From the NCBI GenBank assembly GCA_958295665.1, contig OY282558.1, positions 351,521,034 through 351,585,033 on the forward strand: a stretch of 64,000 nt of DNA, read 5' to 3'. The notes beneath the pieces are model-generated. The model was not told the origin of the DNA. It saw only the letters and a program-made list of their open reading frames with translations, and did no database searches. The DNA is from Tipula vernalis (lineage: Eukaryota; Arthropoda; Insecta; Diptera; Tipulidae). The translations under genes were made by a program, and so were the position numbers. This document shows, one piece after another, positions 23,901 to 35,880 of this stretch (positions within the stretch are counted from its first letter, which is position 1; each line of letters begins with the position of its first letter).

Positions 23901-24409
23901 GGAGAGCGTAAAAGAAACTATTATATTGAGGAAATATTCGATTAGTTCGAATATAATAATCCAATTCGCTAAGTCTCAGTCGGAAGTTTCAACATAATTG
24001 TTAGTCATAATTGATGAAACCGCATGACACCACCAGAAAAATTAACCGAAATGAGAACTAGATGGATGGAAATAACTGGTTTAGATTGGAGGGGGGAGGG
24101 GGTTACCTTTACTGTTATTAGTGGAAATGATAAAGGGGCTTATATTAAACGTAAAAAAAATAAATGCGTGTGCGAGGGTGCTGAAGGGTTGATTTGGGGG
24201 GAGTTAAAAAGGGGTGAAAAAGGTATTATTAGGATTTCCGGTGAAAGTTAACCTAAAAAAAAGCATCCAATAAAAAATTTATAGATCATACAAAAATGTG
24301 CAACTTTTATACTGATCACTTTGTAACATAAGCTCAAAATTGCCGAGAAAAAGACGAAAACAGTTTTTTTTTCGCTCTTTATTTTTCATTTTCGCAACTA
24401 GATGAAAGC
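20950..24409. other. AT-rich stretch without recognised gene; one unexplained frame
   Basis: The sequence is very AT-rich with many poly-A/T runs. A short direct repeat AGGACGTAGGAAG occurs twice near 21306-21342. The frame 24024-24251 (75 codons, MTPPEKLTEMRTRWME) is unusually G-rich and purine-rich compared with its flanks and has no recognised domain. It lies just before the BEL pol remnant and could be decayed gag, but nothing shows this. Confidence 0.4.
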
Positions 24410-26160
24410 AACTCATGAAGAACAAAGAGTTAGCTACACAATACAAAGAATTCATGCAAGAATATGAATATCTCGGACAAATGAAGAAAATTCAACCAAC
24501 AAAATTAAACGACGGAAAATATTACATGTCCGAACATGCACAAGCCATCAAGTAATACAATAAAGTTAAGAGTACTATTTGACGCGCCCGTCAAAACACC
24601 AACGGCCAGTCATTAAATGATGTAATGCATGTTGGTCCTAAAATACAACAACACCTAAGGCAAATCGTAATGAGATGGGTGAAAACACAAATGTTCCAGC
24701 AGATGACAGGCTGCGATACAATCAAAGAAGCATCAGTCATTCAAATCAACTAACTAAACTACTTCAAAAGGAGGCTTTAATTTAAGAAAATGGGCAAGCA
24801 ACCAAACACGGCTCTTTCACAGTGTAACCGACAGAGAACTATTTAACAGAATCATATAAAATTGCAATCGATCAAAGCATAAAAACTCTTAGACTGTTTT
24901 GGAAGTCTAAAGCGGATGTATTTGAGTTTAATATAAACGTACCAATTCCACGTGTCAAGTTGACGAAGCGAATTATTCTCTCCACGACTGCCGCATACGT
25001 CTAACTAAAAGTCACCAATAAAGAAAGTGAAGTGAGCATCAGATTCTGAAATATAAAACTTATGTTGCCAACAGAGTATCGGAGATAAGGAATTTCGATG
25101 CTGACTGCGCGATTCGCGGAATAACGGTTGTAGAACTGATAAATCATAGGCTCTGATGGTCAGGACTACATTGGCTCAAAAACAAACACAAGTACCCGTC
25201 AAACATACAAAACTGTTTTGAACCAGAAGAACAACAAGCAACAGAGTTAAAAAAATATCTATTTAACTACCACCACAGAGAATGATGACAGGATAGTTCA
25301 TTAATTAAACAAAATATCCAATTTCACTAAACTAAAACGGGTTGTTAGAACTGTAAAACATTTTATAAAAAGGTGTAGAAAAATCCAGAAGCATACACAA
25401 CGAAATTGCTGTAACACGGAAATAACCAGCTAATGAAAAACAGTCCAATAAATAAAAAAGGCAAGTTATTGTAATTAAATCCATTTCTGGATCTTGAGGG
25501 AATTCTACGAGTTGGGGGCAGGCTGGAAAAACAAATGTTTAAGCTACGAAGAGAATCATTCAGCCATACTTCCTGCCTGCCGAAAATGATGCATGGAGGA
25601 ATCGAACTTACCCCCTCTTACACCCGGAAAAAGTATTGGATTATAAGAGGCAGAACCACATCTAAACTATACCCACGAATTCAGCCAACAAGATCATTTA
25701 CGCATACCGAAGTGGATTATGCAGGTCTCGTGCAAATAAAAACAACCAAAGGTAGAGGGAGGTAAAACTTACAACCACAGAAACATTTATTGCGGCCCTT
25801 AAAATTTTTACATCTAGGCGTGGATTATGTACTCACATACATATACATAGTATATTATAGTGAAAACGGTACGAATTTTGTTGGAGCTAGTAATCAGCTA
25901 AAAAGGATACCAAACAAACAGTTAACTTCAGCGATATTGTCCCTCAACAATTATTAGCAACAAAGTAGGAATAACTTGGCATTTTTAACCACCTGCATCA
26001 TCCCATTTTGGTGGGCTATGGGAAGCTGGTGTCAACTCAGTTAATATCCACCTAAAAAGATCATGGGAAATGCAACGCTCACCTATGACGAATTAACAAT
26101 ACTGTTAAATGAATTTGGAAGAAAAACTGCAATTTCCAATGTATGAAAAAATATCTACAA
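24410..26160 (+). pseudogene. BEL/Pao pol remnant (RT, RNase H region, integrase)
   Basis: In order on the plus strand: QYKEFMQEYEYLGQMKK and YYMSEHAQAIK (start of RT, 24440-24550), SLNDVMHVGPKIQQHLRQI, then a jump to FNLRKWASNQ (24775) past the missing YVDD box, TKRIILSTTAAY (24965-25000), FVANRV-like VANRVSEIRN (about 25060), LWWSGLHWLKNKHKYPSNI (25155-25215), ILRVGGRLEKQ (25500-25535), KKYWIIRGRTTSKLYP and FTHTEVDYAGLVQIK (25535-25745, integrase entry), SENGTNFVGASNQ (about 25860) and PFWWAMGSW (26000). Stops and frameshifts are frequent. The layout is the normal BEL/Pao order with internal deletions. LTRs were not found. Confidence 0.85.
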
Positions 26161-26164
26161 TATA

Positions 26165-26950
26165 AATTTATAATTTCTTAACGAAGAAATTACTAACATC
26201 ATTATTGCCCGATGTAAAACTCAAGATTTGAATTCCGGATTATTATAAATAAGATCAGAACCTAATTGGACATCAGGGATAATGGTTTCTCTCAAATTAA
26301 GAACCGAGTTAATGATTATTAAATAATGTGCCTATTTCAAGATGATCAGTTACTGATAAGTTATCATCAATCATTAATTCTGCAATCGTATCTCTCTTGC
26401 TTTCATTATTCAACATTTCATTGACTACTTTCCAGTTATCTTTAATATTACCTGTTGAGAAGCTAAATTTATTTTCATAATACCATCAATGCATTGTTTT
26501 AAGCGTGTAATGAAACAGTCATAAGCTTTGCATACATTGGTTTGGAAATATACCTCGAGCTAGGATTCTCCGTTTAACTCATCAAATAGATTTGAATAAC
26601 TAATAGTTTTAACATAACGTTTCAATTAAGATGAAAAAGGATTATGCGGAGAAATGAACAACGGTACTAACGGTGCAATCTATGAACATACGAAATCAAA
26701 CTAGAATTAAATTTAAATAAATGTCTAAAAAATAAGTGATCTATTCATGACGAAGAATTATTTAAAATTCTCGTTGGCACATTTATTGAAGATTTTAGAC
26801 CATGGGACGCCATTAGAAATATATAATCATCTGAAGATGGAGGAAGTTCTAATATATTCATGTCGCCAAAAACTAATAAATTTTTTGAATTGATCCTAGA
26901 CAAAATAATATTAACCTCTCCCAAAAAAACAGATGTGTTCAAAAAATGAA
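26165..26950 (-). pseudogene. LINE endonuclease and linker remnant
   Basis: On the minus strand, 26745-26942 reads LLVFGDMNI, then DYIFLMASHGLKSSINVPTR and ILNNSSS, the C-terminal half of an apurinic-type (APE) LINE endonuclease (GD.N and the SH...N block). After a gap, KFSFSTGNIKDNWKVVNEML and IAELMIDDNLSVTD (about 26290-26480) fit the linker before the reverse transcriptase. RT itself is absent. It continues the LINE whose ORF1 lies to the right (27110-28040), so a single minus-strand element is likely. Confidence 0.7.
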
Positions 26951-27109
26951 ACCTATAAATGACTAAAATGGAAAACCGGACAGAATTAAACTAAAACAAT
27001 TTAGCTTATTCTTAATATAGTTGATAGAAGATGTTTGGAAGCCTATGTTGCCATTTGTTGAATGGGTTGGTCTAACCCTAAAAAAGGATGGCTCTTAGGT
27101 TCATTTTAG

Positions 27110-28040
27110 AATTCTTTCACAAGAACTCCAGCTGGTCAAGAAGTTGAAGCAATCAATTTGTTAAAAACAGTAACTGAAACTCTTATTTTAAACGAAGAGT
27201 AATCCTGTTTATAATTATCTGTTACTTTAGTTAGGGGGAAAACGATAAACAAATGCATCACACAAATTGAATTTTTCTTGTAAATATTGTCTAATATTTG
27301 TTTCGGTAACATCCGGATGAATTCTGGAGACAAAAAACTGTTTACGTGGTTCCACATCCCGTAAAATACCGCCACTACCAGTGCCAATAATAAAATTGTT
27401 CAAAATTTTATTAAGAGTGTAATTTGAAAAGCCAGAAGGAAACAGCTCAGCTGGAACATTATTGCTTTTATCACTTTTTATTTTATTTTTTCTTCATAAG
27501 TTCACTGGCTGACAAATTGGCAATGAACTAGGTTGAGATATAGATTGGCAAATCGGCAATCCAGTTGTATTAGAAACAGATTGGCAAATGGGTGATGAAA
27601 CATTCCATTTTTGTAGTTCACTCATTATCTCCAATTCATTTTTAATATTTTCCAAAGTACGTATATTCGTGTTTTTTCAAAGTACTAACCTCAATTTTTA
27701 ATATTTCAAGTTTGTTAATTTTTGCAAATCAAAATCAATTTTTTGCAAATCAAATCCTATTCCCATTATTATACTCGTAATTAGATAGCTCGAATAAAGT
27801 CCTTGCTTAATAGAACTGGTATTCGTTTGCTGATAACAGGAAACAAGTTAATCAGATTATCCGGAAAATATCGCTCATTAAATACAACAACGTAAAAACT
27901 AAAAAAAGAAACTTTGGATGAATGCAATTTATACGACGTTTTATTGTTAGAAAGTCGTTTCTGTAGCTTTACTAAAATTATAGACCAATTATATTGTTGT
28001 GAATTAGGAGTAGTATTAAAGTAACGTTTTTTTAACATTT
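27110..28040 (-). pseudogene. LINE ORF1-like remnant
   Basis: Two frames of the minus strand near 27110-27400 together show IIGTGSGGILRDVEPRKQFF, VSRIHPDVTE and DYSSFKIRVS, then PAGVLVKEF. This pattern belongs to the ORF1 (gag-like, nucleic-acid-binding) proteins of insect non-LTR elements, where a short RNA-binding-like fold ends in 'WP.G..V..F'. Upstream sequence to about 28040 is probably the N-terminal part, with a Lys/Asn-rich coil region near 27640-27790 that recurs at 31880-32070. Several stops and frameshifts are present. Confidence 0.5.
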
Positions 28041-28883
28041 ATAATAATGTCGTTGTGTCTAACCTGAGTTTGAAAAAAAAAAACTTTTTAGTATTGTTTA
28101 ACATTGGTGAATATGGCGACAAAAACACGTGTGTGGTGTTTGCAAAACGGTTTCGAATATTTCCTGTCTTTTGAATAGCAGCATTGTCGAGTACTACCAA
28201 AGCAATCTTGATTATACAAAGCTATAGTCTTTTATAAGCCAAGCTTTTATAAGGGGATTAGAAAACAGGGAAAAACCAAACTTTTCATCGAAAACACATA
28301 AAACATATCGGAAATCACTTTTTTCCTAAGGCAAATTTTTAAATGAAAACGTTACAAATTCTTAATATGATTTCTCAAATATTTTCATAAATGAAAGAAT
28401 TTCAACATATATGAATTTCGTTTAAGTAAATCGTTTTCAATTTCCTTCAAAAAAAATTCTTAACAACAGCATTCTGGTCAAATTCAAATAAGCTTACTAC
28501 AAATCGTGTGGTCATTAAGTTAATAAACATTACATAGATGGCAGTGATAGCCGTAAAAATTTGGTAACATCATACCAAAAATTATTACCTTTCAAGTTAA
28601 AAAATTGTAAGAAAAGCAAAATAAATGAACAAAATCTTAAGAACGAGTGACAAATTAAACAATATTTTTTTCGTATTTTTCTGTTAACATCTAAGACATC
28701 TGACGTAGACTAGTAAAACTAAAGATAAATTTAGCAAGTAACATTTTAATTCGTCAGAGCCAACCTTGATGTATTTTTCAAAACGAAAGTTCGGAAAATT
28801 TATTTTACGCAAAATTTAATTTTAAAATTTCTGCAATTAATATTTATAAATCCTTCTTTGTATATTGTTGTTAAAGATGGAAA
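28041..28883. other. Non-coding spacer
   Basis: AT-rich sequence with no recognised gene or repeat on either strand. Confidence 0.5.
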
Positions 28884-31088
28884 CGGATTTTTTATCTAAA
28901 ACAGTTTATCTAAAAACAACTCATCTTAAAACATTTCGTCTAAAAACAGTTAATCTAAACATAATTCATCTAAAATCAATTTATCTAACACAATTTATCT
29001 AAAAACAATTTACCTAAGAACAATTTATCTAAAAACAATTCATCTAAAAACAATTCATCTAAAGCAATTCGTCTAAAACAGTTTACCTAAAACAATTTAA
29101 CTAAAACCAATTTAACTGAAAGCAATTTGTCTAAAAAGAACTTGTCTAATTCGTCTAAAACAATTCATCTCAATTTATCTAAACTTTTTTAAATAGAAAT
29201 AATTACTGACGTATTCTTTAAATTTTATCAATAGTTGCTTTCCAATCCACTAACCGCTAGTTCCCGCTAGTAGTAAGGTTTTTGTCTTTGCTATGTGAAC
29301 TCACAAAATAGTAAAACATAACCTAAAATTATTTTTTGAATATTAGCTGTGTTTTTGTATTCGCTCCCGATAGCTGCTATCGAGAGCCGTCATTTTTCTA
29401 CGCTAGTAAACTAAACTTATTTAACATCACTCTATCATTTTTAATTCAATTGTTTAGCGAAAACTAGATATGAAAAATATTTGGCTCTACCTATTTATAC
29501 GGAGTGCTATCGGGAGCGGGGAGCCACATTTAATAAGACGGCTCTCGATAGATAGCAACTATCCGGAGCGAATAAAACAACGCAGCTAGTGGGTATAACC
29601 ATGAAAAAATAGCAAAAGTTGTTATGAATAGATAATTTAGCAAAGACAACAACTTGTCAAATAATGTTACGTAAATAATTTTTTTTGACAGTAAATTGAT
29701 TTATTTTGCCCAATCGAACTCCACATAATATTCAACGAAAATTTTGAGATGAAGCTTTTGCAGTACATTTATAAATACAGGAATCACGCACAATTACAAT
29801 ATTACCTCAATAGATAGTGTTACTTGCATGATTTATAATTGTTTTTACAGTAGAAATACACCAAAACCAAAATGTCTATACAGATAGTACAACAGATAGT
29901 TCACAACACGTTGTCGATGTACTCTAAATTTATCTATAGAATGGTTTTTTCATGTGATCTTTAAACAACAAAAAACAGATTTGTAGCCTCATACACATAA
30001 CTAATATTAACCATTGGGTACTTCTTGGGCTTCTGAATTTTAAGTGTTTGTACTGTAGGGCTTGTAAAAACATTTTTGTTGTTTGTGAGTATACAGTAAA
30101 TTTGTCGCTGAAAATAAATATTTGAGTATCATTTAAACTTTTTCTCTTCTTATGTTTCCTCTTCACTTATTAGCACTTATGGTTCATACCTCTGTTAAAT
30201 TTTCTATAGTTAATCCTAGCAAAGATATGAATCATAAGTGCTTTTAAGTAATTGCGGTAGTCGATTGGAAAGCCACTATTAGGAGCAGTTAGATGCAGTT
30301 GCGCACAATTTCGACGCTAGGTGGTTGAATGTAGAACCGCTTAATTTTGTTTAGCGCGTTATATATTATTTTTTTATTGATATAATATAGAAATAATAAT
30401 AACTTTGGCATATTTGCACACAATTACAATTTTGAGGTTATGTGTTAATCATAACATCCAATTGTAACTAACCAATCGACCATATCAATGACAAAAACCT
30501 GTCTACTAGCGGTTTGCTAGCGGGAAAGCGATTATTATGCACAAAATATTACAAAAAATTTGTAAATAATGCAAGTAACGCTATCTACTCAAGTAATAGT
30601 GTAATCGGCCGTGATTCCTCTATACTCAAAGCTAATCTCAACTTTTTTCCAAAATTTTGTTGAATTATCTTAGATTAATTGGTTTTAGACAAATTAATTT
30701 AGAAAAATTATTTTATACGCTTTTTTTGAGAGATTTTTTTGTAGAATTGTTTTGGACGATTTGTTTTAGACGAATCCGTTCTATATGAATTGTTGTTAGA
30801 AAAATTGTTGTTAATTAACGTAAAAATGTTAGTTCATTATGTTGGAAATTCATACAAACCTGAAAGTAAAAGGTAAAAAGTGTTTGCATTGTATTGTGAA
30901 TAGAGCATTCTCAGAGCGTAAGTTGTTTTTAGACGAATTGTTTTCAGTTAAATTGTTTTAGGTAAACTGTTTTAGATGAATTGCTTTAGACGAATTGTTT
31001 TTAGGTAAATTGTTTTTAGATAAATTGATTTTAGGTAAATTGCTTTAGTCAAATTGGTTTAGATAAATTATTTTAGACCAAAAGTCCG
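28884..31088. mobile_element. Foldback-type element, 2.2 kb, arms of short TCTAAAAC-type repeats
   Basis: The left arm (about 28884-29190) is a run of roughly 13-17-bp units such as AATTTATCTAAAAAC. The right arm (about 30650-31088) is the inverted equivalent (GTTTTTAGATAAATT). Ends match as CGGATTTTTTATCTAAAAC against the complement of GTTTTAGACCAAAAGTCCG. The inverted match continues inward: GCTTTCCAATCC...CCGCTAGT...GGTTTTTGTC (29232-29285) pairs with the complement of about 30465-30535. No protein was recognised inside. Long arms of short tandem repeats are typical of foldback elements. Confidence 0.75.
29345..29587. mobile_element. 243-bp MITE inside the foldback element
   Basis: The left end AGCTGTGTTTTTGTATTCGC and the complement of the right end AGCTGCGTTGTTTTATTCGC match, and the inverted match continues through CTCC.GATAG.TGCTATC and GAGAGCCGTC. 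A third, inner GGAGC/GCTCC block near 29505 makes it partly palindromic. No coding capacity. Target duplication not clear. Confidence 0.55.
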
Positions 31089-31879
31089 CAAATCAAAAAA
31101 CACCATTTTTACTATGGATTCGTATGAAAATCAGTGAAAAGTTATACCATTATGGCTCTATACTCTAGAAGGGTCTGGTACTATCGGTGCGTTTTCGATG
31201 TTGATCTTAACATTATAATTGAATATTACATTTGTAGGTACAATTCTCTGCTAATTCATAGCTGCAATCAGCCACGCATTTCTGTTCTAACTGCTGGCAA
31301 TTTTAGGCGAGCACTGGTATTTTTTTTTTTTGATCGATCTTTCAACTGCCTTCGGTGGTAGTTAAAGCCACTATCATCAACAAATTTTATATTCTGTCGA
31401 TCTTGTGGCGCATTTTGAGACAAACGCACTACACATATATGCGTCATTTAAACGATTAACCTCATGTTGCGCCAGTTTTAATATGCTTCTGAGGTTATTG
31501 AATCGTAGAAATGTTTAGCACTCTGTCAGCCGATTCTCTCAGATTTTCTTTTATATTTTTTAGAGTTATTGCTGGATTTTTCACTACGATATGCTCAATT
31601 TTATTTCAAATATTCTCTGTAATTTTAGACAATTTTTTGCCACCACATTTTTCCCCAATGCCATTAGCGGTAGCTTTATTTATACATGACAGTTCCGCTG
31701 ATTTTACAATTGATTTTCCCTCATTATAAAACTTTATTAATGTTTAGACCCTTAACTGGTCCTTTCACAATATTGGCGCTGCAGTTGCAGGTGACCCGTG
31801 TTCCTCTGAAATTTGCGAATCACAGCCGCGATTTTGTGTGATTTATTCACAATGATTTATTCACAATTTTGCTTCAACT

Positions 31880-32070
31880 CACCCTCAATATTTTCGAAAG
31901 TACACTCGTCTATTTTCAAGGTGACTTCAATTAAATGTAGAATAAGTTCAAATATTTTTAAAAGAAATTAAATTTTTAATATTTTAAGTTTGTGGATTTT
32001 TTCAATTCAAAATCAAGTTTTCGTAAATCAAGTCCAATTCTGGTTATTACAGAAGTAATTAGATAAATTA
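31880..32070 (-). repeat. Second copy of a LINE ORF1-associated segment
   Basis: The sequence resembles 27640-27790: TTTTTAATATTT.AAGTTTGT, then TTCAAAATCAA, CAAATC and CATTATTATA..GTAATTAGATA blocks appear in the same order and orientation. The remainder of 31089-31880 was not recognised; a 72-codon frame at 31511-31729 has no known motif. Confidence 0.45.
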
Positions 32071-34786
32071 TTAGTTAACGGGTTTCTATCGTAAAAGATC
32101 TATCATTTTAAAGGCTCGAAGATTTATCAAAAAGTTCGCTAAATACCCTTTTATCAAGTGGCAGAATTTGTTAATAGTATCAAACAGTGATGACATTACT
32201 TATCGTATGGTAAATAAAAATTTAAATGAAGAAAACTAAAGGCTAACGTTGTTTGCAGCTTAATAAAGTTTTTAATTGATAATTATTATTAATTTTGTGT
32301 TTTAAATTTTCAGTTAAATACTTATTATTGTTTGTTACATATTTTTAAAATTTGTCGCTTTTTCTATGCGTAATTTACATTCTAATGTAATTTACGTAGT
32401 TTTTTACATTTTTTACGTGTAAAATGTAAAAACTATTTTTTTACACGAACTTTCCAACAGTGGTTAAATATATTTGGGAATTTATTAAATTGAAACTAGT
32501 AAAGGAGTTATACATCAAACTTCAGAAGATTTTAGCAAAAATATTCGTTGGGTTTAAGGTTTGTAATAAAAATGTTTTTTCGCAACAAACGATCTGCATA
32601 TCAATTTGTATCCATAACAATTACACACGTGCGTGTTCCAAAAATTATAACATGGCTTTTATTTGGTAACAAGAGATACATTTTTTGATAAACATCAAAT
32701 CCATTATCAAAAATATTACAAAAGGGTTTTATTTTTGTACTTTGGCTCAATATTCGTGTAATTTCTAAAAGTGCTCTTACTTATATTCAACATTATTATC
32801 TGGTAGTGACATTATGTACACGCAGGAAAATGGATACAAGAATAAACAATTATTGTTTGTAATATATGATAACATGGTCTCAGGCTTATTTTATATACAG
32901 GTATACTATATGTAATGTACGAGTATGTATACGCATAAAATACGGCATGCATATGAATAACAAAATTATCCCTACGGCTACAAACGGATAAGTATAAATA
33001 TTTGTATGGCTTTATTGTTGTTAAATCGATTTAAGCATATAACAGCTAGTATATTGACATCTATAACTGGAATTTATTTATATCAACAACAAATTGACAA
33101 ATGTGACAAATTGACTTTAAATTAAAATCATAAAAAAACATGCGAGAGTGCGGTAATATTGTAAAAATTTCATGATCAAAACTATTATCATAGGTACACT
33201 AGACACACACACATACGTTATTATAAAATATACACACACAAATACAAATGCAATATTAAATTAAATTGATTTTGGGAGTCTAATACAAAACATGAACCAC
33301 GTTTGGCTTTTGGTATGGAACGGCGTCAAGCAGTTTTGTCAAAAACCAATAATGAGTATGTCACACACAACCCCATAGAACAAAAAAAAAAAACTGAATC
33401 CACATGAAATCGATTTACGTACATATTTATGTTCACATAAGAGAAAATGAAAATCGTATCGATGAGAAATCTTTATATGAAAATTTAACTCATTTCAATA
33501 TACGGATTAATTGAGCTTAAATATATTTCGATATTTTGAGTATTAAATACCTTTATGGTTAATGTCACATACATATGTATATAAAATAGATAATAATAAC
33601 AAAGTTGATAAGGGTATTTATAAACTGTTTTGTATTTGATAATCTTACCAAACAAAAAATAATAAATAAAAATTACAAATGTAAAGCTTTCTACAACAGC
33701 ACTAAAAATTTAAACAACTTTCGTTTAGTTTCACCCATTCCGTTAATTTCACTTACAGATAGAGATTTAGAGGCAACAATTATGGGACAATAAAAAATTG
33801 GTTTATTTCATTCTACGGTATAACTTATTTGACCTTAGGGAGTGCCTTATCATAATGATAAATAATTTATTTTATCAGACTAAAATAAAACAACAACACC
33901 ATACAAAGTATGGATACATTTTAACACAGTCTGACATACAATGCTGTACATATTTCTGTGTATAAAAAACTAGAAAGAGTGTTAATGACATTTTATAACT
34001 TGCTTTAGTATAAAAAGTAGAGCTAACTTACTTTAAGTTCCAATTTCACGAGTTAAGCCAATGTGGTGCATAAAACTTTATGTCTTTCAAATTTGTGCTT
34101 AAAAAGAGTTCCATCGTTTAGAAAATTCAACAATTTTACCAAAATATTTCATTTTATTGTTCAAGTACTTCAAGTGAGTTGAAGACTTATTTAATGTTCT
34201 ATAAGTTTGATGGATAACAACAATTTCGAACCAAATCATACAGAACGATAAAAAGGTAAGGTTTTACGAACGTTATTTATTTGTTTTAAACAAATGTGAC
34301 GTTTTGATCGCATTTTCGCAGAACATTTTTTGAGTAATATTTGCATTTAGGAGATCTTGTATTGAGCAGCGGTCTAACTGTAGAGTCGTAAATTACTGCA
34401 ATACGGAGGCTTCCAATTTTTAAAGCGTATGAATTTGCGGATTTACTCTGAAAATTTGTAATATAAATAAATTTAGCAAAACAATTGGAAGGTATGATCC
34501 AGATAGCTCATTAAATAAAAACGAAATAAATTCAGAGAAACGATTGTTAGAGTATTCCTTACCTCTAAATTCTGTTAAGGATATTTTAAACCGACTTCGT
34601 TTCCAATGCAAACTTTAAGAATGTTCAACCGACTGATTAAGGCTGTAAAAAGGTACATATTATCTGCATTAAAGCCCAGGGTGTGCCATCTCCTAATAAC
34701 ATCCAGATATATTCGCAGGTTTGCTTACAAAGTTCACACAAGTGACTTTAATACTTAATTTGCCATTTCCTTACCTACATGACTTT
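32071..34786. other. AT-rich stretch without a recognised gene
   Basis: Contains CA-rich microsatellite near 33205-33245 and several poly-A runs. Open frames of up to 69 codons carry no recognised motif. Nothing else was found. Confidence 0.5.
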
Positions 34787-34978
34787 TCATTTCGATAAAG
34801 ATCGAAAAGCGTTCAATAAGCATCGATTTACAATACTTAACTGATCGACATGTAATAAATCTGGTGTTGATTCTACGGACGAATTATAATATCTAGAAGA
34901 TTTTACTTCGTCAATAATGAGCATGGGAACCTTTCGAGCCATTAATTGAATGAGTTCTTTACATATGATTTTGGTCAA
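34787..34978 (-). pseudogene. hAT-like (DUF4371/ZMYM-type) transposase fragment
   Basis: The minus-strand frame reads ICKELIQLMARKV, then IDEVKSSRYYNSSVESTPDL and LHVDQLSIVNRC. This matches the start of the RNase-H-like core of hAT transposases of the ZMYM1-like type, where 'D(S/T)TPD.(S/T)H.DQL' is highly conserved and contains the first catalytic Asp. Here the first Asp position in VDSTPD is Glu. It is about 60 codons and no C-terminal part follows. The two C-terminal hAT fragments at 9.5 and 10.3 kb may belong to the same family. Confidence 0.65.
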
Positions 34979-35880
34979 TTAAAACAAATTTCGCAGCAAG
35001 ATTTGAAGATTAAACATTGACCCAGTCCTATAAACCTTACCGGTTATCATAGCTTTATTGGAAAGGCAATGTAGTTAATTATAAATCATTAAAACCTTTC
35101 TTGGTTGAAATTGGTTGAATTTTCGCATTAAAATTAGAGGGCCCCAAAAATTTGCCAACCCAAAGGCAGGAACAATGCAGCCGCATCGACTATCAGATGC
35201 GGCAAATTGATATGTAAAAATGATACTTTTTTATAAGACTTCTAATAGCTGCTTAAAGGAGTTTTCTGCCACATTGCAACTCAAGAAATATTCATATATT
35301 GCTTATTTCTTGCTGTAGACTGTTTCTTCCCAATAGTCTAATTAACTGAATTTCTTTTATGAAATTTTCAGAAAGCTAATTTTTTCAAAATTTGAATATA
35401 TTTTATAAGAAGCCAGATATTCGAAAAAAGGTCGGAATATGAGCAATGTCTTATAGAAGTATGGATTTTCTATTTCTTGAAATCAATATTCTCAAATCCT
35501 TTATTTGGCTATCTAATTTGAAAAATACTGATTTCAACTAGAATTGCTTAGAGACATGTTTCTTAATCATTGAGGTCGATAAAACCTTATAGGTTCATAC
35601 AAATTTTGATAGTATCGATTTCAAGGCAAATTGTACAACCGAACCTTGCCCGTCTCAGACGCGATAAAATGCAGATTTCCTTAAATGTTAGCCCGACAAG
35701 GTTGAAGGGCTGTATAAAATGTATTGTTTCCGAATGGGTATAAGCTGGTGGAAAAAATTCCCCATATAGGAAAATGTCCATGCCGCATGTGTTTTATATA
35801 CGAATTACAATTTTTGAACGTTCTTGTGTTAACTTTGACAGATGTCCACATGTGGAAAATGGATGTGGAAGTCGAGAATA
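34979..35880. other. Non-coding spacer
   Basis: No recognised gene. The 64-codon minus frame at 35587-35781 has no known motif. It ends at the TA used by the next mariner. Confidence 0.45.

Noticed and set aside
28884..29190. Regular short repeats resembling a CRISPR array
   Set aside because: The units are contiguous, degenerate and lack unique spacers, they are paired with an inverted array at 30.65-31.09 kb, and the DNA is eukaryotic.
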